From Phycisphaeraceae bacterium (GTDB lineage: Bacteria; Planctomycetota; Phycisphaerae; Phycisphaerales; Phycisphaeraceae), in the NCBI GenBank assembly GCA_002716625.1, contig PBAS01000071.1:1-50194 (forward strand): a DNA stretch of 50,194 nt. Reading direction: 5' to 3'. The notes beneath the pieces are model-generated. The model was not told where the DNA came from. It saw only the letters and a program-made list of their open reading frames with translations, and did no database searches. Shown piece by piece: positions 23,060 through 32,900 of the stretch. The stretch's first letter is position 1. Each line of letters starts with the position of its first letter. Position numbers and translations under genes: made by a program.

Positions 23060-24790
23060 ATGCATATTCTAGGGTTTGACTGTTACGGTCATGATGCAGC
23101 AGCAGCCATTATGCGAGACGGCAAGTTGCTGGGACTGGTTGAAGAAGAGCGGTTTCTACGCCAGAAGCATGTCGCAAGTTTTCCCATTCATTCCATTCGT
23201 TGGTGTTGCGATCATGTCGGTATCAAGCCGGCAGAACTAGACCATATTGTCTACTACTGGGACCCTCGTGCGGCACGTCTGGCGCGGGCCTGGTTCCTGT
23301 TGCGGCACCTGCCAAAAAGTATTGGTTTGATTAAAAGTCGTGGTGATAAAGAAGCTTCTATGCTGCGGTTGCGAAAGACGCTTGCCAAACAACTACAACT
23401 GGATGGTAGGACAGTAATTCATTTTGCGCCACATCACTTATGTCATGCAGCCAGTGCCTTTTTAACTAGTGCATTTGACAAGGCCGCAATCTTGAGCATT
23501 GATGCTGCAGGCGAATGGGACTGTGCTTGGATGGGATACGGTGACGGGATTGATATGAAGTGCCTCCGGCGAGAGCACTTTCCAAACTCATTGGGGTTGG
23601 TATACGGTGCGGTGACAGAGTTTCTGGGATATCGCTTTGCTTCTGGAGAAGGCAAGGTGATGGGGTTGGCGCCTTATGGTGATCCAGGTCGGTTCATTCA
23701 ACAGTTCCGAGATATGATCAAGACGACGCCCGATGGTCGGTATGGCGTTGATATGTCCTATTTCAATTATCAATATCATGGTCGGTCAAATTGGTTTAGT
23801 AAAAAGTTCTTTGACACGTTTGGACCACCACGTAAGCCGGCAAGTGAACTGACAGATCATTACAAAGATGTGTCTGCAGCTTTGCAGATGCGTACAGAAG
23901 AAGTGGGCTTGTATATGGCTAAATGGCTGCGACAGCAGACCGGGCTTAACAAGGTGTGTCTTGCGGGGGGTGTGTGTTTGAACTCTGTCATGAATGGTCG
24001 CATTTTGCGTGAAGGGGTGTTTGATGAAGTTGTTGTTCAGCCTGCTGCAAATGATGCGGGTACTGCGCTAGGTGGCTGTTTCTGGCTTTGGAATACAGTG
24101 ATGCGCAAGCCACGTAAATACATCTTTGAGCATGCTTATTTGGGGCCGGCGTGGAGCGACGAACAATATGAACGTGCGGTCCGTCAGGAGATTAAGTCTA
24201 AACACCAAGTGGAGATAGAGAAGGTAAAAGACGCCCCTTCCCTGGCCGCGTCGATGCTTTCCGATGGAAAGATCATCGGGTGGTTTCAGGGCCGGATGGA
24301 AATGGGACCTCGTGCATTGGGTAACCGCTCAATTCTCGCCGATCCACGTGTGGGGAAGATGAAAGATTTACTTAATGAGCGGGTAAAGTTCCGTGAAAGT
24401 TTTCGTCCATTTGCCCCCAGTATTCTGGAGGAGAAGATTGGCCAGTGGTTCGACTGCGGTTATCCGTCTCCCTATATGATTTTGGTCTACAACGTATTGT
24501 TGGAAAAACGCAAGTATATTCCAGCGGTAACCCATGTAGATGGTACGGGGCGTGTGCATAGTGTGAACCGCAAACACAACCCAAGATACTATGGATTATT
24601 AACGGAATTTGAAAGATTGACGGGCGTGCCCATTGTGCTCAATACGAGCTTCAACATCAGGGGTCAGCCGGTGGTTAACAAGCCAGAACAAGCTATCGAA
24701 TGTTTTGTCAATACGGGTATTGATGTTCTATTCCTTGGTGACTATGTGCTTTCAAAGCAGGTGGTTTCTACGGCCAAGGACCGCAACTAA
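23060..24790 (+). CDS. carbamoyltransferase, NodU/CmcH family
   Basis: The 576-residue protein matches O-carbamoyltransferases, which transfer carbamoyl from carbamoyl phosphate through a carbamoyladenylate. The N-terminal Kae1-like domain starts MHILGFDCYGHDAAAAI and includes HHLCHAASAF and SIDAAGEWD. The C-terminal domain carries WFQGRMEMGPRALGNRSI and the end motif LNTSFNIRGQPVV. Length is typical (550-600). Family members modify nodulation factors, antibiotics and surface sugars; the acceptor here cannot be told. No glycosyltransferase or sugar-biosynthesis gene is adjacent. The gene stands alone with about 300 bases before and 570 after it. Confidence 0.92.
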   Translation: MHILGFDCYGHDAAAAIMRDGKLLGLVEEERFLRQKHVASFPIHSIRWCCDHVGIKPAELDHIVYYWDPRAARLARAWFLLRHLPKSIGLIKSRGDKEASMLRLRKTLAKQLQLDGRTVIHFAPHHLCHAASAFLTSAFDKAAILSIDAAGEWDCAWMGYGDGIDMKCLRREHFPNSLGLVYGAVTEFLGYRFASGEGKVMGLAPYGDPGRFIQQFRDMIKTTPDGRYGVDMSYFNYQYHGRSNWFSKKFFDTFGPPRKPASELTDHYKDVSAALQMRTEEVGLYMAKWLRQQTGLNKVCLAGGVCLNSVMNGRILREGVFDEVVVQPAANDAGTALGGCFWLWNTVMRKPRKYIFEHAYLGPAWSDEQYERAVRQEIKSKHQVEIEKVKDAPSLAASMLSDGKIIGWFQGRMEMGPRALGNRSILADPRVGKMKDLLNERVKFRESFRPFAPSILEEKIGQWFDCGYPSPYMILVYNVLLEKRKYIPAVTHVDGTGRVHSVNRKHNPRYYGLLTEFERLTGVPIVLNTSFNIRGQPVVNKPEQAIECFVNTGIDVLFLGDYVLSKQVVSTAKDRN

Positions 24791-25019
24791 TCAAGGCATG
24801 GCACTGCAGGAGGTGTGTAAGGCATTGCACTGATTGCCGGTGATCAAGCCACCTCGTGTCGATCTGTAAACGGCAAACCATGTCATAAGAATGTTTCACA
24901 GGCCATTAGAGTCCAGGAAACCGCGTATTCTGACAGGATGATGCAAGAATAGACGGGTTCGACGGTTTGAAAATACCAGTTCTGCGGGTTGCAGGTCTTT
25001 CCCATGTTGGGTTAGAATT

Positions 25020-25067
25020 TTACCGTATTCGTGCTTGTCAAATGGCTTGTACGGTAAGCGTTTACCG
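25020..25067 (+). promoter_or_regulatory. three-arm alternating hairpin
   Basis: Arm A TTACCGTA (25020-25027) is perfectly complementary to arm B TACGGTAA (25050-25057). Arm B is also complementary over 6 bp to arm C TTACCG (25062-25067) with a 4-base loop. A:B and B:C cannot form together, as in attenuators. No T-run follows arm C, and the structure lies about 290 bases before pabB. Confidence 0.4.
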
Positions 25068-25279
25068 GGTTTGCGCTAAGCTTCTGATCGCTTTGTCATC
25101 CCGGGGAGCCGCTTGGATGAAAATTCTGTGGAGACGGCGGAGAGCATAGTAGCCGTGGATTTGCATCAGCAGCGCAGCTTTTTTTCTGCAACGCTGTTGC
25201 TTCATAGATGGAAAGGGAATCATGTCAGCAGATCGGACAGATTAACCGGGCGGTTTGGAGTAAGCTTAGCCATAATCAA

Positions 25280-25309
25280 TTGGCCTGGTGACATATTTTG
25301 GGCTATAGT
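25280..25309 (+). promoter_or_regulatory. candidate pabB promoter
   Basis: TTGGCC (25280-25285) and TATAGT (25304-25309) are spaced by 18 bases, 49 bases before the pabB start. The -10 element is a good sigma-70 match, the -35 a weak one. Confidence 0.35.
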
Positions 25310-25358
25310 CCGATCGCTGACACCTCCCATTTCCGGAGATGGCATATGATGGGAAGTC

Positions 25359-26720
25359 ATGTTGACCCATGGCAGACAACTCGATTGGGAATTTGATCCG
25401 ACGGAAGTTTTGCAGCGGTGGCCGGCACAATGTCGTGTTGTCATGTTGCATTCAGGTCGGTATGACGCACGATGGTCGCATCGGTCGATTCTTGCCGAGC
25501 CGGTAGGGTATTATCGTTTTCAGCAGGGGACTGATGGCGGCACCAGTTGCTGGGCTGGGCCTAGCCAGGCTTGGTCATCAGAGCAATGGTCCAACAGGCC
25601 GTTAGTCGACCTGAGGACACTTTTGAATCAGGGATCAGGTCTTTGGATTGGCTATCTATCGTATGATTTAGGCCGGTGGATTGAGAAGGTTCCATGTGTG
25701 GCAGACGAGGATCATCGTTGGCCTATTATTGAATTAGCCTACTGCCCGGGCTATCTGGTTTATGATGCGGTAAGTCATTCTTGGCAGGCACACGGCACTT
25801 ATGCCTCACAGGGCGTGCCTGAAATTGAATCGAACGATCCGGTATGTGGCAGCTTTAATTCTGCGGACCCAGTCAGTGTTTTTAGCCGGGGTGAATATGA
25901 GGCCGCGGTGACGCAAGTCCTCGATTTCATCGAGGCAGGTGATGTATTCCAGGTGAATTTGGCGCAACGCTTTCGGGCCCCGTTTGAGGGTGATTACCCT
26001 TGGGCACCGCGTGCACTGTACCAACGCCTATCCACCGTGTCCCCGGCGTGGTACGGCGGCTATCTGGAACTAGGTGAACAGCGTGTTATCGCATCGGTAT
26101 CTCCTGAAATGTTTCTTTCGCTTGATAAAGACGGCGTGGTAACCACCCGGCCGATCAAGGGGACCCGCCCAGCTTCAGTAAGTGCGCAGGATCTTGAACA
26201 GAGTGAAAAGGATACTGCGGAACTCAATATGATTGTCGACCTCATGCGGAATGATTTGGGTCGCGTTTGTGACTATGGTTCGATCAAAATCACAGATGCA
26301 CGCACCATTGAATCACATCCCACCATTCATCACGGGGTTGCGACCATTACTGGAAAGCTTCATCACCGTAAAGACGTGGTCAATCTGCTTCGCGCTGCAA
26401 TGCCGGGTGGATCAGTGACGGGTGCTCCCAAGGTGCGGGCAATGGAAATTATCGAAGAGATTGAGCCGGTCCGTCGCGGCCCATATTGTGGGTGCCTTGG
26501 ATTCTTGTCACCACAAATGTCCTGTCTGAACATTGCCATCCGTACGATGATGATTGACACAGCCGAAAGTCACGTGGATTTTTCTGTTGGCGGCGGTATC
26601 GTTGCTGATTCAACACCCGCGGGTGAATATGAAGAGACACTCGATAAAGCACAAGCCTTACTGGCAGCGCTGGGTATGGGGCCGTCGGTAGTGGAGTCAG
26701 GGTCGGTTTTGGCAGTCTGA
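25359..26720 (+). CDS. pabB: aminodeoxychorismate synthase component I
   Basis: A chorismate-binding enzyme of 453 residues. PabB aminates chorismate to 4-amino-4-deoxychorismate for folate. The motif PIKGTRPAS carries the lysine (Lys267) that distinguishes PabB from TrpE, where this position is alanine (PIAGT). Other family motifs are GDVFQVNLAQRF, NMIVDLMRNDLGRV and GSVTGAPKVRAMEIIEEIEP, and the end IVADSTPAGEYEETLDKA. An anthranilate synthase is less likely because of that lysine. No pabA or pabC is adjacent on this strand, although a PLP aminotransferase lies 1.1 kb away on the other strand. A terminator-like structure follows. Confidence 0.9.
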   Translation: MLTHGRQLDWEFDPTEVLQRWPAQCRVVMLHSGRYDARWSHRSILAEPVGYYRFQQGTDGGTSCWAGPSQAWSSEQWSNRPLVDLRTLLNQGSGLWIGYLSYDLGRWIEKVPCVADEDHRWPIIELAYCPGYLVYDAVSHSWQAHGTYASQGVPEIESNDPVCGSFNSADPVSVFSRGEYEAAVTQVLDFIEAGDVFQVNLAQRFRAPFEGDYPWAPRALYQRLSTVSPAWYGGYLELGEQRVIASVSPEMFLSLDKDGVVTTRPIKGTRPASVSAQDLEQSEKDTAELNMIVDLMRNDLGRVCDYGSIKITDARTIESHPTIHHGVATITGKLHHRKDVVNLLRAAMPGGSVTGAPKVRAMEIIEEIEPVRRGPYCGCLGFLSPQMSCLNIAIRTMMIDTAESHVDFSVGGGIVADSTPAGEYEETLDKAQALLAALGMGPSVVESGSVLAV

Positions 26721-26751
26721 GGATATGGGCCTGGAAACCTGAATGCGAAAA

Positions 26752-26840
26752 GTGCCACATCACAGATCAATCTGAAATTTAAACCCCATTTTTGAAGAGA
26801 AGATTGTGGCACCTCCATGTTTGGGGAGGGATGTTTTTTT
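26752..26840 (+). terminator. putative terminator downstream of pabB
   Basis: A 5-bp GC stem CCTCC (26812-26816) / GGAGG (26825-26829) is followed by GATG and seven T residues (26834-26840). Just upstream a longer-range inverted repeat GTGCCACA (26752-26759) / TGTGGCAC (26805-26812) encloses the spacer. It lies between two convergent genes. Confidence 0.5.
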
Positions 26841-26937
26841 AGGGTCTCTTGGTTGGTGATTAAGCGGCACTAAGCGTAATACGACCGGCCTATTTCAGGG
26901 TCTGGAGGTATTCCCCTGCAAATCCACCGGCAAAGCT

Positions 26938-27801
26938 CTATTTGGTATTCGGTGCCTTGCAATCTAACTCGGGCCACTCGGTACAGAAACGCAGGTCTTT
27001 CAATAATTGAATGCCATGATCGATATTCTTTCCTACAGTTGCCACACCGTGTGAATCATCGCCCGGTACCACGGGAATATCCAGTGTCCGTGCGTGTTCG
27101 AGGATGGGATGTGATGGATAAGGTTCAGTTCCGCCTTGCACCATGGGTCGCATGTTTAAATCCAGAATCAGGCCCAGTTCTTTGATGCGTTGCAGATTAC
27201 GTGTGATTCGCGACCAGATCTCAGATCGAACAAGCCGCGCACCATAATCATGGTCAAATTTACGAATCAGATCTAAGTGCCCCACGACTTGAGGTTTTAG
27301 CAATTCAATCATGTCTAACTGTTGGTCAAAGTAGCGGCAGTACAATTGATCCAAGCCGTTTGCCGCGTCGACTGCCCGACGGTAATGTTCCGGCGATGAA
27401 TCGATTGCATGATCGTCCACATGGTGGATAGAACCGACAATGTAGTCGGGTTCGAACTTTTTAATCAGGTGACGAACCCACGATTTGTAACCATGATAAG
27501 TTTCGGTCTCGAAACCCACGGAAATTCTGATCTGTGACGCATACTTGGATTGCAGTTGACGACATGTTGACATGTAGCAGGCAAACCGATTTTGCATTTT
27601 ATCAATATCGAGATTAGCCAAGTGTTCGTCATCGTATACAAATCGATCTTCTTCCGGGGGCATGTGTTCGCTGATGCCAACAGTTTGAAATCCTAATTCA
27701 ATATATCTACGGATTACATCTTCCAATTGATCTTGTGCATGGGCACAGAACTCCCCGCTATGTCCACCGTGATAGGAAATAAGTTGAGTAGTCTCGGGCA
27801 T
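26938..27801 (-). CDS. PHP-domain histidinol-phosphatase (HisK type)
   Basis: The protein matches PHP-family histidinol-phosphate phosphatases, which carry out the step from L-histidinol phosphate to histidinol. Visible motifs are GISEHMPPE, SVGFETE, DYIVGSIHHVDD, VVGHLDLIRKF, LDLNMRP and the C-terminal VPGDDSHG. The first metal motif reads YHGGHSGEFCAHA rather than a plain HxH, so one metal ligand may differ from the archetype. The frame extends to an ATG at 27852, which overlaps the upstream aminotransferase. The ATG at 27801 (MPETTQLISYHGGHS) gives a 25-base gap and is preferred. About 287 residues is normal. The gene is the second of a two-gene unit with the aminotransferase. Confidence 0.82.
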   Translation of the reverse strand: MPETTQLISYHGGHSGEFCAHAQDQLEDVIRRYIELGFQTVGISEHMPPEEDRFVYDDEHLANLDIDKMQNRFACYMSTCRQLQSKYASQIRISVGFETETYHGYKSWVRHLIKKFEPDYIVGSIHHVDDHAIDSSPEHYRRAVDAANGLDQLYCRYFDQQLDMIELLKPQVVGHLDLIRKFDHDYGARLVRSEIWSRITRNLQRIKELGLILDLNMRPMVQGGTEPYPSHPILEHARTLDIPVVPGDDSHGVATVGKNIDHGIQLLKDLRFCTEWPELDCKAPNTK

Positions 27802-27826
27802 AGCAGGAAAATATTTCTCAGGTTGC

Positions 27827-29158
27827 CTAGGACGCGTATTGGCAAGCATCATTCAGGATATTGATGGCTTGTTCAATCCGATGAGTATTTTCGAAAGCAT
27901 ATGAGAGGCGAAACTGTCGTCTGCCCCGTTGAACAAGGTGTCCATGGTTGTGTACGCAGTATTCGCCAGGGACATAGGCGACTTTGGGGTATTTAGCATG
28001 TTTTGGGCCATCAATCAATGGGTCACCGGTTGATCGATTTGTGTATTGAAAGAAAGCGGACTGCGTATGGGTCTGAACCTTTTTGAAAGTTAAATAATAG
28101 TAAAAACCGCCACTGCCACCGCGACATTCTTCAAGAGCATCGCCAAGGCCTTCCTCGAGGGCTTTTCGTACCCGCAGGGCCTTTTTGCGATAAGCATCGT
28201 GGACGGATTGGAGTTGTTCGTCAATATGATGATCGAGCAGGTAGCTGGCCATGGCCTGATTGAGAACCGGCGCGCTGAATCCAACATCACTAACACGTTG
28301 GATCACGGCATTGGTAAGGGGAGAGGCGGAGCCTATCATGTATCCAATACGCAGGGCGGGTGCGAGTATTTTAGAAAGCGTTCCGATCTCGTAGGTAATG
28401 CCAAGTCGATCATTGGGGAAGGATGATTGGGGCGATTGAACCTGCGAATCATGGATGAGCATTTCATATGCGGTATCAAGAACCAGAGGGACCTTTCGCC
28501 CAAGTTGATTTGAAAGATTACTGGCGATCTGAACCAGATCTTGCCGCCTTTGGTTTGATAGGATCGAGCAAGTCGGATTATTCACGGTGACAATGTACAT
28601 AAAGCGGATCCGCTTTTTCTTGTCACCAAGTGACTCGATGGTTTTTTGCAGATGTTCTGTGCGGATGCCATGTTGATCTTCAGGTACAGCAATAACATCG
28701 AAACCCAAGCGTTCCAATAAGTCGGCAAAGATATAGTAGATGGGGTCTGCGGTGAGCACGATACCGGTCTTTATCGTCGATGCAATAGCATCCAGAAGGC
28801 TTGTGGCACCGCTGGCGCCGATGAGGATCTGTTTGCCGGCGAGTACATCCAGATTTGTCTCACACAGATGTTGCTGATGATAAAACCTTCGGATTGACTC
28901 AATCAAGTAGGGGGTGCCGTTTGGTCCACCGTAATTCAAAGCGAGGGGATACGACTGGGGGTTTGCAAGGACTTTGTCCAGTGACTGGGACCACAGATGT
29001 CGTGGAATTGTATCTTCATTGACGTAGCCAACGCCTAGATTGATATCAACTTCCGGTCGAAATGAAGTATCGACATCGGCCATCATCTGATTGGCTGGCG
29101 ATGGTTTCGTTGAGGCTCTACCCATGGGGGATAGTGGGGTTGTTTGCATCGAATCCAT
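27827..29158 (-). CDS. PLP-dependent aminotransferase, class I/II
   Basis: A fold-type I aminotransferase. The cofactor lysine is in GTLSKILAPALRIGY, the PLP-phosphate site region is GASGATSLLDAI, and the conserved VNNPTCSILS and LDTAYE correspond to the usual NP and D-x-x-Y motifs. Residues NYGGPNGTPYLIESIRRFY match the substrate-side N-terminal arm of this class. The open frame runs to 29317, but its first 53 codons are proline-rich without family similarity, so I place the start at ATG 29158 (ATG 29086 is another option). The amino donor and acceptor cannot be told from sequence. Its partner histidinol-phosphatase suggests a possible histidinol-phosphate link. Confidence 0.82.
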   Translation of the reverse strand: MDSMQTTPLSPMGRASTKPSPANQMMADVDTSFRPEVDINLGVGYVNEDTIPRHLWSQSLDKVLANPQSYPLALNYGGPNGTPYLIESIRRFYHQQHLCETNLDVLAGKQILIGASGATSLLDAIASTIKTGIVLTADPIYYIFADLLERLGFDVIAVPEDQHGIRTEHLQKTIESLGDKKKRIRFMYIVTVNNPTCSILSNQRRQDLVQIASNLSNQLGRKVPLVLDTAYEMLIHDSQVQSPQSSFPNDRLGITYEIGTLSKILAPALRIGYMIGSASPLTNAVIQRVSDVGFSAPVLNQAMASYLLDHHIDEQLQSVHDAYRKKALRVRKALEEGLGDALEECRGGSGGFYYYLTFKKVQTHTQSAFFQYTNRSTGDPLIDGPKHAKYPKVAYVPGEYCVHNHGHLVQRGRRQFRLSYAFENTHRIEQAINILNDACQYAS

Positions 29159-29938
29159 TTTATCTGGTTGCTGTGGGGAGTCTGGAATCCAGACTTGTGA
29201 GTCTTGGGCAGGCGGTGGTTTTTCGTGCCATTCTGGGGTATTGGGGGTGGATCCGAGGGGGGCACTGTGATTGGGCCCCGCCCCACACCATGGCCATGGC
29301 TGCATTTTTGGGCACACCAGATTCTTGGTTTTCAGGGGTTGAATCTGGGGCTGGCAGTCAGGTGATTTGTGTCCCGTTGGCCGTTTTGGGCAGGATTTGC
29401 GGAAATACTCTCATGAGAGCCTAAATAGCACTTTTGTGAGCCTCATTCCGGGATGACTTGCCACATCTCCCGTGGATGGTAAATTGGCTGTCTGACCTAG
29501 ACAGTCAGGGATTGCACGCGTATAGTGACGATGTAGCCAGACCAAAAGATAATCGGCTCTGCCCAGCCGGTTGGTGGCTGCCTCGCCGAACGAAGAATAC
29601 CATCCCGCCTGGCTTTAAATTCCAGATAGAGGCGTCAACTGTGAGTGAACGGACCGACACGGCCTTAAATCAATCGATGTCGGCAGGGCCTCATGGGAGC
29701 CCAATTAAGAAGCAATATTACCCAGACGCTCGTTATGCGTGGTGGGCGGTTCTGAATGATGAAGGGGTATCACATCGGTTGTGGTACGGGTGCTGTCGCG
29801 TTCAACGCTCATCGAGTGGGCTGTAGCTAAGATAGTAGAAGGGGTCGGTTGTCGTACTAGACATTGGCGATCCCTGTTTGTGAGGTATACCCAATCGGCA
29901 ATCGTGCAATGTGATAAGTTCAATGAGGGAACGCTGCG
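29159..29938. other. divergent intergenic region upstream of the giant gene
   Basis: About 780 bases lie between the aminotransferase start and the giant gene. A hairpin with 6-bp arms CTGTCT (29488-29493) / AGACAG (29499-29504) is present. A promoter-like pair TTGGCG (29864-29869) and TATACC (29886-29891), spacer 16, precedes the giant gene. GAGGG at 29925-29929 is a good ribosome binding site nine bases before its ATG. The plus-strand open frame 29458-29826 shows no family features. Confidence 0.45.
29864..29891 (+). promoter_or_regulatory. candidate promoter of the giant LEPR-XLL gene
   Basis: TTGGCG and TATACC, each four of six to consensus, are separated by 16 bases and end 47 bases before the ATG. 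The match is modest. Confidence 0.3.
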
Positions 29939-32900
29939 ATGCGCAAGCGTCGGTCAAGAAAACATAAGCAGGGTGGTTTAGCGAACTTTGAGCGCCTCGA
30001 ACCGCGTCTACTTTTGACGACGCTCTTTGGTGGCGAAACGTTCGAGTACCAGTCTGCGGCGCCTGGCGATCTAGACGAGGCCGGGCCAATTGTCCGCGTG
30101 CGGGTTGACGGTAATGCCACGGTTGAACTGCTGGCTGCAGACGTGGGCAACGACAATCTGCCTGCCTTTTCTGGTATTCCCGGGTTGATTACCGAAAGCA
30201 GTATTGGCCGTACGGGTGTTCGGGTGCTTGGCGGTATCGGGGGTGAAGATGGCGTAGAGACCATCGGTCATACACCGATTCACAACGCTGGCATCTCCAA
30301 CGTGTTCCTCGACAAGCTATTTTTGCGGGAAGGCACAGAGGAGATTGATTTTCAAGCAATCGCCACCACCGAGGAAGGTGAAACATTCGGTATCAACAGG
30401 GCTGGGATCGAGATCGTTCCAAATGATCCGGATCTGCAGGTCATTCAAGTTGTGAAGTTTGACCGCGAAGTTTTTCTTGATGAGCGGTTTGATCCTCCCG
30501 CGCCTGTAGTGATTGCTCGTTTCCAAGCGGATCTTATTGAGCCAACACTTTTGGCAGATCGCGCAGCCTTCCTGGGAAATGGTCATATCAATGGTAGTCG
30601 ACAGGCTATCGCGGTCGATCCAACGGACGGCATGATGTACGTCATTGCGGAAGACAATGCTTCTAATGCAATCGATGGGGCCGATTTCATCGGCTTGTAT
30701 CGTGTGGACCTCAACGCCGAAACAGTCACAGAGGTTGGCGCGGGGCTTGGTGGGCGGCTTGAGAGCACCACGGGCGTACCCATCGGAAACGTACTGGCGA
30801 TGGATTTCGATGAAAATGGCCAGCTATACGTGATCACGTTTGATGTGGATAATGATGATGATCACGATGCGGTAGCAGAACTGTTTACTGCCAAAGGCGC
30901 AACTGTCCCCGCAAATCTGGCTGACGGCGCTAATCCAAATATTGCGGGTGCTTTGGTTCGGGTGGATAAGACAACAGGTGACTTTGACCCTGTTGTGGAT
31001 GTGGATTTTATTTCCATTGATGGATCCCGTACCCAATATGAATTCTCTGCCATGGCGGTCAATGACGAGGCGTCTGCGCCAGTGCTTATGGCTGCGGCCC
31101 GTATAGAACCGAGGGCGGGAGCGGAGGTTGCGCCCTCGTTACTGGTTCGTGTGCCAATTGCGTTTGATGGTTCAAATGTGGTTGAGGCCACGGTGGTTAA
31201 TGATATTGACAGTGGACGAATCATCGAGGGTATGGCCTATTCAACATCTCTGCTTGGTGAGCAGGTTCTTGTGGGCATGGATCTCAGTCAAGCCGAACCA
31301 GGTCTTGGGGGTGGGCCCCTTCCGCAATTACTTGCGATTGACCCCAACAACGGTGTTGTCGCGGCTATTAGTAAAGCGACATCAGCCAACTTGCCGGCCT
31401 TTGCACTGACAAGTTTTTCCGAGGTGACTGGGGAACGCCCGGTTCTATACGCCATGTCGTCGGGCGCCAACAATGTTTATGTTGCGCGTGGTTCGGCGGT
31501 TTCCATGCCAGTCGATGAAACGCAGGGGGATTCGCTTATTTCCGAGGTGAAAGGCGCCGATTTCCATCCTGGTGCACTTAATCCACAGCGCCAGGGTATT
31601 GATCTGCCAGCAAGTGGTCGCCTCAATGGTATTAGCTATACGGCAAGTTCCAATGCGTTGCCTGCGGTTTCGGATGTCTCGCCTGAGGCAACGATTGCTG
31701 TAGGACCCGATTATTTTGCCCAGATGGTCAATCAGGATATCTCCTTTACATCGAAGACCGCTGACAGGCTAGAACTTGCCCAGCCACTGACCACCTTTTT
31801 TGCCAGCGTTTTGCCGGAATCGGCTGTCATTAGTGATCCGGTCGTGGTTTATGATGAGTTGGCTGATGGTCAGGGTCGTTTCGTTGTCGTGGCCTTGGCG
31901 ACGGATCTTGTTTCTGGGGTGGATAAATCATCTCTTCTTTACGCCGTTTCGGATACGACTGATCCAAACGACGGCTTTAGTGAGATGCACAGTATTAATA
32001 TTCATGAAGATTCATTTGCATTTCCCGGTACGGGATTTGTCTATGGTGAATCGATGCGGCTTGGGTTCAATGCGGATGCTCATGTGATTGCTGTCAGTAT
32101 GCATTCGATTGTTGCCCCGGAAGTGGTTGATCACACCAATGTGATCTCGATTAATAAGTCGGTGGTGCTTGATCAAGATCCGATCGGTACTCCTTTGACG
32201 GCTTTTGCAACGGATTTGCCCAATACACATTACGCTGTTGTCCCTGCGGTGATGCATGATTCGAGTCCAGGCGCCCCCATGTGGTTGGTGAGCATTGACC
32301 GTGCCGATAATACGGCCATCCAGGTAACGCAATTGGACGACCCGGCTACGGCTCCTGTTGTAGGCGCAACCACCGATGTGGCAGTGACGATACCGTTTAA
32401 TGAGCCCACGGATGCCTCTCAGCCAACGGGTGATGTGATCGATACGGGTGATACGCGTGTGCTTAGCGCCGCTTGGCGTGCCGCCACTTTAGGGGCGGAT
32501 CCTGATCGTCTGGTCTTTACTCAGACAGCAGATTCTGCAGCTGGCGATGCTCAGGTTCGTTGGTATGAACTGGACACAAAGGATCTGCCCGGTGGTTTTG
32601 TCCAAGAAGCGGTCATCAATCCTGGGAAAACGCCAAATGGAAATGGGATTTCAACGTTCTATCCAGCGATTGAGATCGCCGAAAACGGGGATCTCGGTCT
32701 TACCTATTTGCAGTCTTCGACCAATGAATTCCTGTCGATGTACATCACGGGACAAGACGCGGATCAAGACTTGATCAACAGGATGCGTTTCGGGGCGGCA
32801 GCCAGATCCGGCGAGGTTCGGTTGACCATGCCCGGTGGTTCGCCGGTTCTTGCGGGTCCATACGGTGGAATTGCGGTGGATCCGGCAGCGGCGGGGGATT

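Larger units (their letters stand above)
24791..25358. other. 568-base intergenic region upstream of pabB
   Basis: No convincing gene was found; short open frames here lack recognisable content and start signals. The region holds a set of mutually exclusive inverted repeats at 25020-25067 and a promoter-like pair at 25280-25309, each described separately. I looked for tmRNA, RNase P, SRP and common riboswitch hallmarks and saw none. Confidence 0.45.

Noticed and set aside
24950..24985. GACGGGTTCGACGG, reminiscent of a tmRNA 5' end
   Set aside because: No tag reading frame, tRNA-like 3' part or acceptor pairing could be found downstream.
29458..29826. 122-residue plus-strand frame upstream of the giant gene
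   Set aside because: It has no ATG start with a ribosome binding site, no domain signal and mixed composition, and it overlaps the presumed promoter region.
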